36,036 nucleotides of DNA from Saprospiraceae bacterium. Its GTDB lineage: Bacteria > Bacteroidota > Bacteroidia > Chitinophagales > Saprospiraceae. The stretch lies in assembly GCA_028284395.1 (NCBI GenBank), contig JANQRV010000079.1, forward strand, positions 1-36,036, read 5' to 3'. The notes beneath the pieces were generated by a model. The model ran no database searches, was not told where the DNA came from, and was given only the letters and a program-made list of their open reading frames with translations. A program made the translations under genes and the position numbers. Shown here in pieces: positions 1 through 6,942 of the stretch; position 1 is the stretch's first letter, and every line of letters starts with the position of its first letter.

Positions 1-1011
1 GAGATTGGCCCATTGCAATTCGAACCGGTTGGTGTTGTCCAATTGGAAATCAAGCGCAACAAAGATAAAGTAAAGACCTTTTCTCAACCGGTGGAGGTCG
101 AAGTTGGCGTGAACCCCGACGCCTACAATCCCGACACCGAAGAAATCGTGAAAGAAGGAGACATGGTACCGGTATGGAGTCACGATGACGACACGGGCCA
201 ATGGACACAGGAAGGAATGGCACCGATCAAAAAAAATGCTGATGGGCAATTAACGGCATCCTATGGCCTCAATCACTTATCGCATTGGCACTGGGGTTGG
301 TTCTATCGGTACCGCAGACGCGGTTGCTTCCGCACCCGGGCTAACGTAACCATACAGGGCTCTCCGCAGTCCGGCCCCAACAGTTATCGCTACTACCCGG
401 TCCAGTTTGTGGATGCCAATTCCGGAAGACGTTATGGTCGCCGCAGCTACATCTGGTTTCGAAACGGACAATTGTTCAGGTATTACAATGTACCCTCCGG
501 CCGAACCGTTAAGTTCCAGATTTTGGAGGACAACAGAACGAGCTACTGCCGTCCCGGTTTCGGCACGTCCAACGTACTTTATGAAACGACTTTTACCAGC
601 TCCTGCACCTCCAACTTGACCGTCGATGCATCGAACATCGTTTTGCCGTCAAAGCCGATCACCAATATTGTGCTTTCGGGGACCTGTTCGAACAGTGGCG
701 GCAGTGACTTTCATATTTTCCCCAGTATCTACTTATACTATCGGGAATCCGGCTGCTATCGGTACACCTACCTGGGAGGTGGCCGTCAAGGCAGGGTTTC
801 TTCGCGCTACTTAGAGTTAAACAAAGCTTATGATTTTTATGCTATTATCGGTGGCCAGGCCTTTTCCATTCGAGAAGCAATGATCCAGGCCAGCCAAACG
901 GTATTGGACAACGGACGTTTGACCATCACCGCCAACAGCGATCAGGTCGACATTGTCGTCGACCAGGTGCTCATTCCGAAGGTGTTCTGTGACCAGTTGT
1001 TGAATCGCTGA
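1..1011 (+). CDS. C-terminal part of a large secreted protein with a CILP/FAM171-like domain (5' end outside window)
   Basis: The frame is open from the first base of the window, so the gene starts upstream; the TTG at 13 is only the first start-like codon. About residues 30-95 match the pattern of CILP/FAM171-type extracellular domains: a segment with VPVWSHDDDTGQW, then a glycine-rich turn, then the LNHLSHWHWGW strand (compare the HFSWWN strand of that family). The remaining ~230 residues are rich in Tyr, Arg, Ser and Cys, look like beta-sandwich repeats, and have no catalytic motif I recognise. Proteins of this kind in Bacteroidota are usually large surface proteins with carboxypeptidase-regulatory-like or Ig-like repeats; that the missing N-terminus carries these is an inference. 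A terminator follows at 1038-1080, so this gene ends its transcription unit. Confidence 0.7.
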   Translation, partial: EIGPLQFEPVGVVQLEIKRNKDKVKTFSQPVEVEVGVNPDAYNPDTEEIVKEGDMVPVWSHDDDTGQWTQEGMAPIKKNADGQLTASYGLNHLSHWHWGWFYRYRRRGCFRTRANVTIQGSPQSGPNSYRYYPVQFVDANSGRRYGRRSYIWFRNGQLFRYYNVPSGRTVKFQILEDNRTSYCRPGFGTSNVLYETTFTSSCTSNLTVDASNIVLPSKPITNIVLSGTCSNSGGSDFHIFPSIYLYYRESGCYRYTYLGGGRQGRVSSRYLELNKAYDFYAIIGGQAFSIREAMIQASQTVLDNGRLTITANSDQVDIVVDQVLIPKVFCDQLLNR

Positions 1012-1037
1012 TCCCAAATTTACTTAGTAAGAGCAAA

Positions 1038-1080
1038 ACAAAGGCCTCTGGGTGTTCCCAGGGGCTTTGATTTTTTTTTT
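1038..1080 (+). terminator. Rho-independent terminator
   Basis: A GC-rich imperfect hairpin (arms around AAAGGCCTCTGGG and CCCAGGGGCTTTG) is followed by a run of ten or more T. It lies 27 bases after the stop of the first gene and is a textbook intrinsic terminator for it. Confidence 0.9.
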
Positions 1081-1158
1081 GCAATAAACATGGCGCTCCA
1101 ATGTTACAAGTCCTATCTTTAAGTTATAACCGATAAAAGGCATCAACCACATTCTTTC

Positions 1159-1740
1159 ATGAAGGCAACACCGGCATTACTAGTCGTCGATCTACAAAGA
1201 TGGTTTATGGAAGTCGGAAGCGACGAAAAACTCCATGCCGTTGCCGCCCTTATTGAAAGGTCAAATGAGCTGATTCGGTTTTTTGAACATTATCGTTGGC
1301 CGATCATAAAAATTCAGACCGTACACAAAGCCGACAAAAGTACCTGGAACCAGTGGGCCCTAAAAAACAATGTTGCAAGACTCATTGAAGGGAGTCGCGA
1401 AGCTGAATATTCTCCGGACGTTCACACGGCAAAGCACGAGATCTACCTGACAAAGACCCGTACCAGTGCTTTCATCAGAACTGATCTGGACAAGATGTTA
1501 CGTAACCTCGACTGTCGTCAGATCATTTTATGCGGATATTCTACGAATGTTTGCGTCGGACAAACCGCCATCGACGCCTATGAATACGACTACGAAGTAA
1601 TCCTGGCCGGCGAAGCCATTCTAGGCACCAATGTCGAGGAGGGTGATCAAATGCTGGAGTACCTCGATAAAAGGTATGACATACAGCCGATTTCCAATAG
1701 GCTCATTATAGAACGATTCGCTTTAAAGGGCTTTACTTAG
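1159..1740 (+). CDS. Isochorismatase-family cysteine hydrolase, cytoplasmic
   Basis: A 193-residue protein of normal length for the isochorismatase-like hydrolase fold, without signal peptide. The family triad is visible: Asp11 in LLVVDLQ, Lys99 in the LTKTRTSAF strand, and nucleophile Cys132 in STNVCVG, the last preceded by the family's cis-peptide region. Members cleave amides or vinyl ethers (nicotinamide, ureidoacrylate, isochorismate, N-carbamoyl compounds), and the substrate cannot be told from the sequence. The AraC regulator starts 11 bases after the stop, so the two are probably co-transcribed. A TATCTTTA at 1114-1121 resembles the Bacteroidota -7 box (TAnnTTTG), but I see no matching -33 element. 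Function class is confident, substrate is not. Confidence 0.88.
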   Translation: MKATPALLVVDLQRWFMEVGSDEKLHAVAALIERSNELIRFFEHYRWPIIKIQTVHKADKSTWNQWALKNNVARLIEGSREAEYSPDVHTAKHEIYLTKTRTSAFIRTDLDKMLRNLDCRQIILCGYSTNVCVGQTAIDAYEYDYEVILAGEAILGTNVEEGDQMLEYLDKRYDIQPISNRLIIERFALKGFT

Positions 1741-1751
1741 AACCTGTTAAA

Positions 1752-2183
1752 ATGAAGGAACAGCAAGAGTTTCATCCAAAAATGTATATGTACCGCAGGG
1801 TGGTAGAAGCCAAACGCTTTATTGACGACCACTATGCGGAAAATATAGACCTGACAAGAATTTCCGACCAGGCTCATTTTTCCAAATACCATTTTCTTCG
1901 GCTCTTCAAGCAGGCCTTTGGGACTTCTCCACATAAATACTTAACGGAAGTTAGAATCAACGCTGCTAAAAAGCGCTTATTGGAAGGAGATTCCATTGCC
2001 TCCGTCTGTTTTGCCGTTGGTTTCACCAGCATTCCATCTTTCATCACCCTATTCCGCAAACACGTTGGTCTTACACCCGGGGAATACGTTACTGCACAAC
2101 AGCGAAATCAACAAGCACAAAGGGAAACACCCTTTCGCTTCGTTCCCAATTGTTTTGTTCACGCCTACGGTTGGAATGAATAG
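1752..2183 (+). CDS. AraC-family DNA-binding protein lacking an effector domain
   Basis: 143 residues consisting almost only of the two-helix-turn-helix AraC DNA-binding unit (about residues 15-115): the first HTH covers IDLTRISDQAHFSKYHFLRLF and the second covers DSIASVCFAVGFTSIPSFITLF, ending in the family signature FRKHVGLTPGEY. There is no N-terminal cupin or other ligand-binding domain, so any signal must come from elsewhere or from the short C-terminal tail. It is 11 bases downstream of the isochorismatase-type gene and 67 bases upstream of the VOC gene. AraC HTH proteins placed next to a VOC gene are common in Bacteroidota and probably control the neighbouring genes; that target is inferred from position. 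Confidence 0.9.
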   Translation: MKEQQEFHPKMYMYRRVVEAKRFIDDHYAENIDLTRISDQAHFSKYHFLRLFKQAFGTSPHKYLTEVRINAAKKRLLEGDSIASVCFAVGFTSIPSFITLFRKHVGLTPGEYVTAQQRNQQAQRETPFRFVPNCFVHAYGWNE

Positions 2184-2250
2184 CAATTTTCGATAGTCAT
2201 TTTTGCCATCGTTATTCGTTCTTTGAACGTATGTTTAAAGCAAAAAAGAT

Positions 2251-2661
2251 ATGATTGCAAAATTATCCCACGCCAGCATCTACGTCATCGATCAAGACAG
2301 CGCTTATGATTTCTACGTCAACAAACTGGGCTTCACCGAAAAAATGAAAGTGCCCATCGGAGGTGGAGCTTTCTGGCTGACCGTCTCTCCACGTGGGCAG
2401 GCCGACTTGGAGATTACGCTAATGCCCATCCACAAGGGCGGTATGTTTACCGAAGAAATTGCCAGTCAGTTATCTGAATTAGTCCGAAAAGGTACTTTCG
2501 GTTGCGGCGTTTTCCAAACGGTTGACGTCTTCGCAACTTATCAGGAATTAAAGGAGAAAGGAGTGGAATTCACCAAAGAACCAACCGAAGAGTTTTACGG
2601 CATCGAGGCGATGTTCAAAGATGATTCCGGCAATTGGTTTTCCCTCACCCAATTTAAATGA
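2251..2661 (+). CDS. VOC-family (glyoxalase/bleomycin-resistance-like) protein
   Basis: 136 residues with the two beta-alpha-beta-beta-beta modules of the vicinal oxygen chelate fold: module 1 begins KLSHASIYVIDQDSAYDFYVNKLGF and module 2 begins GVFQTVDVFATYQELKEKGVEF, ending in MFKDDSGNWFSLTQ. Candidate metal ligands are His7 and a Glu or Gln near the end of each module, but these sites vary in the family. Members act as lyases, dioxygenases, or drug-binding proteins; the substrate is unknown. The 67-base gap to the AraC gene holds a small palindrome (CGTTCTTTGAACG, 2217-2229) that could be an operator. Two direct AGAATTCTT repeats and a perfect inverted repeat follow the stop. Confidence 0.85.
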   Translation: MIAKLSHASIYVIDQDSAYDFYVNKLGFTEKMKVPIGGGAFWLTVSPRGQADLEITLMPIHKGGMFTEEIASQLSELVRKGTFGCGVFQTVDVFATYQELKEKGVEFTKEPTEEFYGIEAMFKDDSGNWFSLTQFK

Positions 2662-2690
2662 AGAATTCTTGCTTTTACTATAGAATTCTT
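2662..2690. repeat. Pair of AGAATTCTT direct repeats spaced 20 bp
   Basis: The 9-mer AGAATTCTT occurs at 2662-2670 and again at 2682-2690. The repeats are exactly 20 bases apart start to start (about two helical turns), and each contains the palindrome AGAATTCT. They sit between the VOC stop codon and the 25-bp inverted repeat. This spacing suits a protein-binding site, but the function is unknown. Confidence 0.6.
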
Positions 2691-2753
2691 AGACTCACCT
2701 AAAACAAAATAGTTTAGGGTGAAATAATAAACTATTTTGTTTTAGGTGAGTCT
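2691..2753. repeat. Perfect 25-bp inverted repeat with 13-base loop
   Basis: The left arm 2691-2715 (begins AGACTCACCTAAAAC) and right arm 2729-2753 (ends GTTTTAGGTGAGTCT) are perfect reverse complements over 25 bases. The loop at 2716-2728 carries a variant of the right-arm core (GTTTAGGGTGA), so the left arm could instead pair with the loop, giving two mutually exclusive hairpins. A further palindrome TCTATTCAATAGA (2751-2763) overlaps the right end. There is no T-run after it, so it is not a standard intrinsic terminator, although such a long stem may still stop transcription or protect the mRNA end. A MITE-like or REP-like dispersed element is another possibility. Confidence 0.9.
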
Positions 2754-2811
2754 ATTCAATAGACAGTGCTTCCGGCCGTGAAAAGAAAATCCGAAAAAAG
2801 GAATAATTAGC

Positions 2812-2823
2812 AAACGTACGTTT
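2812..2823. promoter_or_regulatory. 12-bp palindrome upstream of the M28 peptidase gene
   Basis: AAACGTACGTTT is a perfect 12-bp palindrome ending 34 bases before the peptidase ATG and just upstream of TATATTGG (2829-2836), a 7/8 match to the Bacteroidota -7 box. The placement fits an operator near a promoter, but the regulator is unknown. Confidence 0.35.
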
Positions 2824-2857
2824 TGTAGTATATTGGGGAAAGATCAACTCGATTCCA

Positions 2858-3784
2858 ATGAAACAATTGGCGTTTTGCCTGTTTTCTTTCTTTGCCTTCC
2901 CTTTCTTTCCATCGGCACAAACGGTGAAAGACCTCATCGACCAGGTTTCCCAAGAAGGTATCGTACAAATGGTTCGCAATCTTTCCGGTGAGGATTCCAT
3001 TCAGACGGTCGATGGTCGAACGGTACTGATTCGACACCGGGTCAGTGCAGAAGGAAACGACTTGGCCGCCGGATACCTTTCGGAGGTCTTTTCATCTTAT
3101 GGCTTGGATGTCTCCGATATCCGATACAGCAATACCGGTCGCAACATTGTCGCGGTCCAAAAAGGCAAGACCAATCCCAATAATATCTACCTCATCTGCG
3201 CTCATTACGATGCGGTAGGCGATCACGGAGCCGATGACAATGCCAGCGGCACTACGGCAGTACTGGAATCTGCCCGCATCCTTTCAAAAAACAACTTTGA
3301 AAACACCATTGTCTATGCCCTTTGGGACGAGGAAGAAATTGGCCTGGTTGGTGCCAAAAATTACGCCAGGGCAGCTGCGGAAAACAAAGACAATATTCTC
3401 GCCGTCATGAACATGGACATGATGGCCTATGACAGCAATGACGATCGCCTCTTTGATATTGATGTTCGCAACATTGCCGATTCCTACACCATTCGCGATG
3501 ACCTGATCAAAGTCGTAAAAGACTACGATCTGAACCTGGTGCCCAAAGTCGTCGACCCCGGCACCCCCAATAGTGACCACGGTGCTTTCTGGGACGAGGG
3601 GTTTTCCGCTGCATTACTGGGCGAAGCATGGTCGGATGACGACATTACTCCCGGTTACCACACTGCAAAAAACGATCGGATCAATTTCTTTAACATCGAT
3701 TACTTTTTCCACATGGTGCAACTTTGTGTAGGATACATTGCAACTAAGGGAACATTATTAAACCCCAATTTAACAAATAAATAA
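2858..3784 (+). CDS. Secreted M28-family zinc peptidase (aminopeptidase-like)
   Basis: 308 residues; a signal peptide (residues 1 to about 20, ending PSAQ) sends it to the periplasm or outside. The catalytic core has all dinuclear-zinc motifs of family M28: His116-x-Asp118 in AHYDAVGDHG, bridging Asp126 in GADDNASG, the Glu pair in WDEEEIGLVG (residues 157-160), Asp187 in MNMDMMAYD, and His268 in GYHTAKND. Members remove N-terminal residues from peptides or act as carboxypeptidases/glutaminyl cyclases; the close match to the ADDNASG and YHTxxD motifs favours aminopeptidase activity. There is no PA or C-terminal sorting domain. It stands alone between the inverted repeat and the DinB gene, with 126 bases of AT-rich sequence after it. 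Confidence 0.92.
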   Translation: MKQLAFCLFSFFAFPFFPSAQTVKDLIDQVSQEGIVQMVRNLSGEDSIQTVDGRTVLIRHRVSAEGNDLAAGYLSEVFSSYGLDVSDIRYSNTGRNIVAVQKGKTNPNNIYLICAHYDAVGDHGADDNASGTTAVLESARILSKNNFENTIVYALWDEEEIGLVGAKNYARAAAENKDNILAVMNMDMMAYDSNDDRLFDIDVRNIADSYTIRDDLIKVVKDYDLNLVPKVVDPGTPNSDHGAFWDEGFSAALLGEAWSDDDITPGYHTAKNDRINFFNIDYFFHMVQLCVGYIATKGTLLNPNLTNK

Positions 3785-3910
3785 TACCAACTTTTTGTTT
3801 AAAAACAAATATTTCACTAGATTTACCAACATCGGGCTTCACAATCAATATTTCCATCTCTTAAACAGGCGATCTTATCGGCTACCTATTTTTTAATCTT
3901 AAAACTGTAA

Positions 3911-4426
3911 ATGCGTATGTTAAGACAATCCCTACTTGGCGAGCTTCAATTCGAAGCAGACAATACCAGAAAGCTATTCAACGCCATCCCTGATGAGGTA
4001 TTGGAATACCAACCCAACGACTTCAATTGGACCATCGCAGGGTTGGCCGCCCATACCGCCGAAATATATAGTTGGTGGGATAGTACTTTGCATGAGGACG
4101 TACTCGAAATGAGCACTTACAATTACGACAAAGGAGATATTTCCTCCATGAAATCGATCAAAGCTAAATTGGAGGAGAATATTGCTGGTGCGGTTGATGC
4201 GTTGAAAGACTATCCGGAAGAGAAATTCATGGAGATGTGGGCAATGCATAACAATGGTGTAGAACTCATGCCCCCGATGCCAAGAATCCAGGTGATCCGA
4301 TCCTTTTTAATGAACCATCTGTACCACCATCGCGGTGAATTGATCGCCTACCTGAGAGCTTGTAAACAACCCGTACCGGGACTTTACGGCCCCTCTTACG
4401 AAGAGGCGTTGGCCATGAGTCAGTAA
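3911..4426 (+). CDS. DinB-family protein (putative metal-dependent enzyme)
   Basis: 171 residues of the DinB/YfiT four-helix-bundle fold. The three metal-binding histidines are visible: His48 in LAAHTAE and His136 and His140 in NHLYHHRGEL. This superfamily includes thiol-dependent S-transferases (bacillithiol, mycothiol, glutathione) and damage-inducible proteins. In Bacteroidota the thiol partner is likely to be bacillithiol if there is one, which is an inference. It has no signal peptide and is a single-gene unit with its own terminator at 4432-4478. A strong hydrophobic PPMPR segment precedes the last helix, as is common in the family. Confidence 0.9.
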   Translation: MRMLRQSLLGELQFEADNTRKLFNAIPDEVLEYQPNDFNWTIAGLAAHTAEIYSWWDSTLHEDVLEMSTYNYDKGDISSMKSIKAKLEENIAGAVDALKDYPEEKFMEMWAMHNNGVELMPPMPRIQVIRSFLMNHLYHHRGELIAYLRACKQPVPGLYGPSYEEALAMSQ

Positions 4427-4431
4427 GCATA

Positions 4432-4478
4432 AAAAACGTCTCCCTCTTCCCGTGCGTATGGAGGGAGACATTATTTTT
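4432..4478 (+). terminator. Rho-independent terminator after the DinB gene
   Basis: The perfect 9-bp stem GTCTCCCTC (4438-4446) / GAGGGAGAC (4461-4469) has a 14-base loop. It is preceded by an A-run and followed by ATTATTTTT, so it could work in both directions. Confidence 0.85.
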
Positions 4479-4492
4479 CTAATGACAAACAT

Positions 4493-4963
4493 ATGAAGAC
4501 CCAATTCATCCTTACTTTTTCTCTTTTTCTATTATACACCGTTTCTGGAATCGCCCAAGGTAATTGGACGCTTCTGTACGAAAATGACAAAGATGGTCAA
4601 ACTGTCCGGGGAGAGCTTTCGGCTCTGATTACCGCTATTCAAAATGGCGAAGAGATTAGGATCTATTTTAACAGTAAGCGGCCGGAGCGGCCGGAGCGCT
4701 ACGTCGAACACACCTGTGCGGTCAAATTTACGACCATCGTTAACAGTCCGGACGGTCGGTTTGTTACCGCCCAAATTGAACCTATCATTGGTCAAACACC
4801 AAATGCAACCAGCGGTGAAGTAACTTTCAAAGAAAACATGGAATGGTGTATGATCGCCTCCACCAATGGTAAGAACGACAACATGATGAGAAATGTGATT
4901 ACGGGAGAGGTCGTTAGCCATCGGATTGTGCAGCGCGGAACAAAATGGTTTGTACATCGATAA
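4493..4963 (+). CDS. Small exported protein of unknown function
   Basis: 156 residues with a clear signal peptide (about residues 1-21, ending SGIAQ). The mature part is ~135 residues, probably all-beta, with two cysteines (in EHTCAVKF and MEWCMIAS) that could form a disulfide. A segment resembling GELSALITAIQNGEEIRIYF occurs near the N-terminus, a pattern I have seen in secreted proteins of unknown role, but I cannot name a family. The ATG at 4493 is chosen because it directly begins the signal peptide. The gene lies between the DinB terminator and another small exported protein, 88 bases upstream of the latter. An in-frame 9-base tandem repeat gives the RPERPER segment. Confidence 0.7.
   Translation: MKTQFILTFSLFLLYTVSGIAQGNWTLLYENDKDGQTVRGELSALITAIQNGEEIRIYFNSKRPERPERYVEHTCAVKFTTIVNSPDGRFVTAQIEPIIGQTPNATSGEVTFKENMEWCMIASTNGKNDNMMRNVITGEVVSHRIVQRGTKWFVHR
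4679..4696 (+). repeat. 9-base in-frame tandem repeat (CGGCCGGAG x2)
   Basis: Two tandem copies of CGGCCGGAG within the coding sequence add the residues RPE twice. The segment is GC-rich compared with its surroundings and is a likely site of slippage length variation. Confidence 0.7.
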
Positions 4964-5051
4964 ATTATTCGGAAATCACACTTATGGGTGATGTAACAGC
5001 GATGAAAATTCAAGAATTTACACCTGATTCTTCAATAAAACCTGTTGCAAA

Positions 5052-5471
5052 ATGAAAACGATCTTTAGTTTTTTCCTTGTTATTGCCGCCATTCTCTTTC
5101 CGCCCGAAAATGTACTTACTGCCCAAAGTCAATCCAGTTTCAAGAAATTAACCAGTCCGTTGTTGCAACCGGCCAGTGTAGTGGTCTGGTGCAGAGAATT
5201 TAACGTGCAAGGGGTATCCACATCTAATCTGAAATCAGTTTCCAATTCATTGCTGCGCGAATACGGTCTCCCCAGGAGTGCCAAACAAATCACCGGTGTG
5301 CTATATCTAACGGGGAAAGGTCGTAAGTTCAAAATGTCCTTTAGGAGAGAAAGTTCAAATCCAAAGCTTTTTTGGATCGACCGGGACCGGAATGGAAAAT
5401 TGGACGTAAAAACAGAATTGAAGCAGACCCCGTCTAAAACTGTCGGCACCATCCTATTGGCAGAACAATAG
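5052..5471 (+). CDS. Small exported protein with an EF-hand-like loop
   Basis: 139 residues with a signal peptide (about residues 1-25, ending VLTAQ). I do not recognise a family. Near the C-terminus, residues 110-122 read D-R-D-R-N-G-K-L-D-V-K-T-E, close to a calcium-binding EF-hand or dockerin loop (Asp at 1, 3 and 9, Asn at 5, Gly at 6), except that the final acidic residue is at position 13 instead of 12. One cysteine is at residue 47. It is convergent with the DUF1501 gene with only 7 bases between stop codons, and both stops lie in one small hairpin (5467-5483). A role in calcium binding is only suggested. Confidence 0.65.
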   Translation: MKTIFSFFLVIAAILFPPENVLTAQSQSSFKKLTSPLLQPASVVVWCREFNVQGVSTSNLKSVSNSLLREYGLPRSAKQITGVLYLTGKGRKFKMSFRRESSNPKLFWIDRDRNGKLDVKTELKQTPSKTVGTILLAEQ

Positions 5472-5483
5472 CAAACTGCTATT
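5467..5483. other. Hairpin containing the stop codons of two convergent genes
   Basis: AATAGCA and TGCTATT (7-bp perfect stem, 3-base loop AAC) include the TAG stop of the plus-strand gene (5469-5471) and the TAG stop of the minus-strand DUF1501 gene (5479-5481). It is too AT-rich and lacks T-runs, so as a terminator it would be weak. Confidence 0.5.
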
Positions 5484-6921
5484 TCATCAATTCCGGCACT
5501 ACATTTCCGTGCACATCAGTCAGTCGATACCTCCTGCCCTGATGTCGGAAAGTTAGCCGTTCGTGATCCAGACCGAGTAAATGCAATATGGTAGCCTGGA
5601 AGTCGTGGACGTGAACGGGATCTTTGAAAATGTTGTAAGAGAAATCGTCCGTCTGACCATGGCTATAACCCGCTTTTACCCCTCCTCCGGCCATCCAAAC
5701 CGTAAAGCAACGGGGATGATGGTCTCTACCGTAGTTTTCGGGTGTCAATTTGCCCTGGCAATAGTTGGTTCTTCCAAATTCTCCCCCCCAGATCACCAAG
5801 GTATCTTCCAACAGACCTCTTTGCTTGAGATCTGCCACCAGGGCAGCTGAGGCCTGATCCGTATCCAAGCATTGACGGGCAAGATTTCGGGGCAAATTAT
5901 TATGCTGATCCCATCCCTGGTGGTAGAGTTGAATGAATTTCACCCCTTTTTCAGCCAGCCTTCTTGCCAATAAGCAATTGGCGGCATAAGTCCCGGGAAT
6001 GCGTGCATCAGCACCATACATCTCATAGATGTGATCGGGTTCGGCTGAAACATCCATCACTTCGGGTACCGATGTCTGCATGCGATAGGCCATTTCATAC
6101 CTGGATAACCTGGCCTGCAATTCCGGGTCGGCTGTTTCTTCAAACTGAGCATTGTGCAAGTCCTTTAAGCAATCCAACATTTCACGACGGCCCTGAGCGC
6201 CCATCCCCGCCGGGTTTTCGAGAAAAAGTACGGGTTCTTTACCACCGCGAAACTGAACACCTTGGTGAATCGAAGGTAAAAAGCCATTGCCCCACAGACG
6301 TGCATACAAAGGTTGGCTATTCCCTTTCCCACGCGAAAGCAAAACGCAAAACGCGGGTAGATCGTCGTTATCGCTTCCCAAACCGTAGCTGAGCCAAGAA
6401 CCAATCGATGGTCGACCTGGCTGTTGCGACCCCGTCTGGAAAAAAGTAATTGCAGGATCGTGGTTAATGGCCTCGGTGTGCATCGACTTGATGAAACATA
6501 ACTCATCAACCATCTGAGCGGTATGGGGCAATAGTTCGCTGACCCAGGCCCCACTTCGACCGTACTGGGCAAAATCAAAATTCGATCCCACTAATGGAAA
6601 GGAAGTCTGTCCGGAGGTCATTCCGGTTACTCTTTGTCCATTTCGAACCGAATCTGGTAACTCCTCGCCGTGCATCTTGCGCAGTAATGGTTTATGGTCA
6701 AATAAATCCATTTGAGAGGGGCCTCCATTTTGGAATAAGTAGATGACACGCTTGGCTTTCGCAGGAAAATGAGGGCCTGAAACATCCCCAGAAACCGGAA
6801 AGTTTACGTCTTTAACTTCACCTTTTAGTAAAGACGGGCCCATTAGGTTTGATAACGCAAGTGCTCCCAGTCCCAGGGATGTCTTTTGCAGGAAATGCCG
6901 TCTATTGGAAAGTTGGTTCAT
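5479..6921 (-). CDS. DUF1501 protein, Tat-exported (paralog A)
   Basis: 480 residues. It begins with a Tat signal (NRRHFLQK, Arg7-Arg8, then a hydrophobic helix). The rest is the DUF1501 domain, which belongs to the alkaline phosphatase/sulfatase-like superfamily. Typical features are the [20 protein letters not shown] opening, INHDPA, the GGEFGRTNY block, the GRDHHPRCF block and the [15 protein letters not shown] tail. No enzymatic activity is established for the family; it is regularly paired with PSCyt1/DUF1549/DUF1553 proteins, as here (21 bases downstream of one). It is the last gene of the operon starting at 12436. It is a close paralog of the gene at 24911-26362: most residues match by eye from the AKRVIYL block to the end. 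Confidence 0.92.
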   Translation of the reverse strand: MNQLSNRRHFLQKTSLGLGALALSNLMGPSLLKGEVKDVNFPVSGDVSGPHFPAKAKRVIYLFQNGGPSQMDLFDHKPLLRKMHGEELPDSVRNGQRVTGMTSGQTSFPLVGSNFDFAQYGRSGAWVSELLPHTAQMVDELCFIKSMHTEAINHDPAITFFQTGSQQPGRPSIGSWLSYGLGSDNDDLPAFCVLLSRGKGNSQPLYARLWGNGFLPSIHQGVQFRGGKEPVLFLENPAGMGAQGRREMLDCLKDLHNAQFEETADPELQARLSRYEMAYRMQTSVPEVMDVSAEPDHIYEMYGADARIPGTYAANCLLARRLAEKGVKFIQLYHQGWDQHNNLPRNLARQCLDTDQASAALVADLKQRGLLEDTLVIWGGEFGRTNYCQGKLTPENYGRDHHPRCFTVWMAGGGVKAGYSHGQTDDFSYNIFKDPVHVHDFQATILHLLGLDHERLTFRHQGRRYRLTDVHGNVVPELMK

Positions 6922-6942
6922 GATTTACTATCCGTTATTCAT

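Noticed and set aside
2203-2237. Promoter-like TTG ... TATGTTTA before the VOC gene
   Set aside because: The -7 box matches 7 of 8 positions, but the spacing is too long and a 1-base-loose match is common by chance.
3795-3820. AT-rich hairpin after the M28 gene (TTTGTTT / AAACAAA)
   Set aside because: The stem is only A/T with a 2-base loop, too weak to call a terminator.
4532-4957. 141-residue minus-strand reading frame opposite the small exported protein
   Set aside because: It is the antisense of a gene with a good signal peptide and has no own motif.
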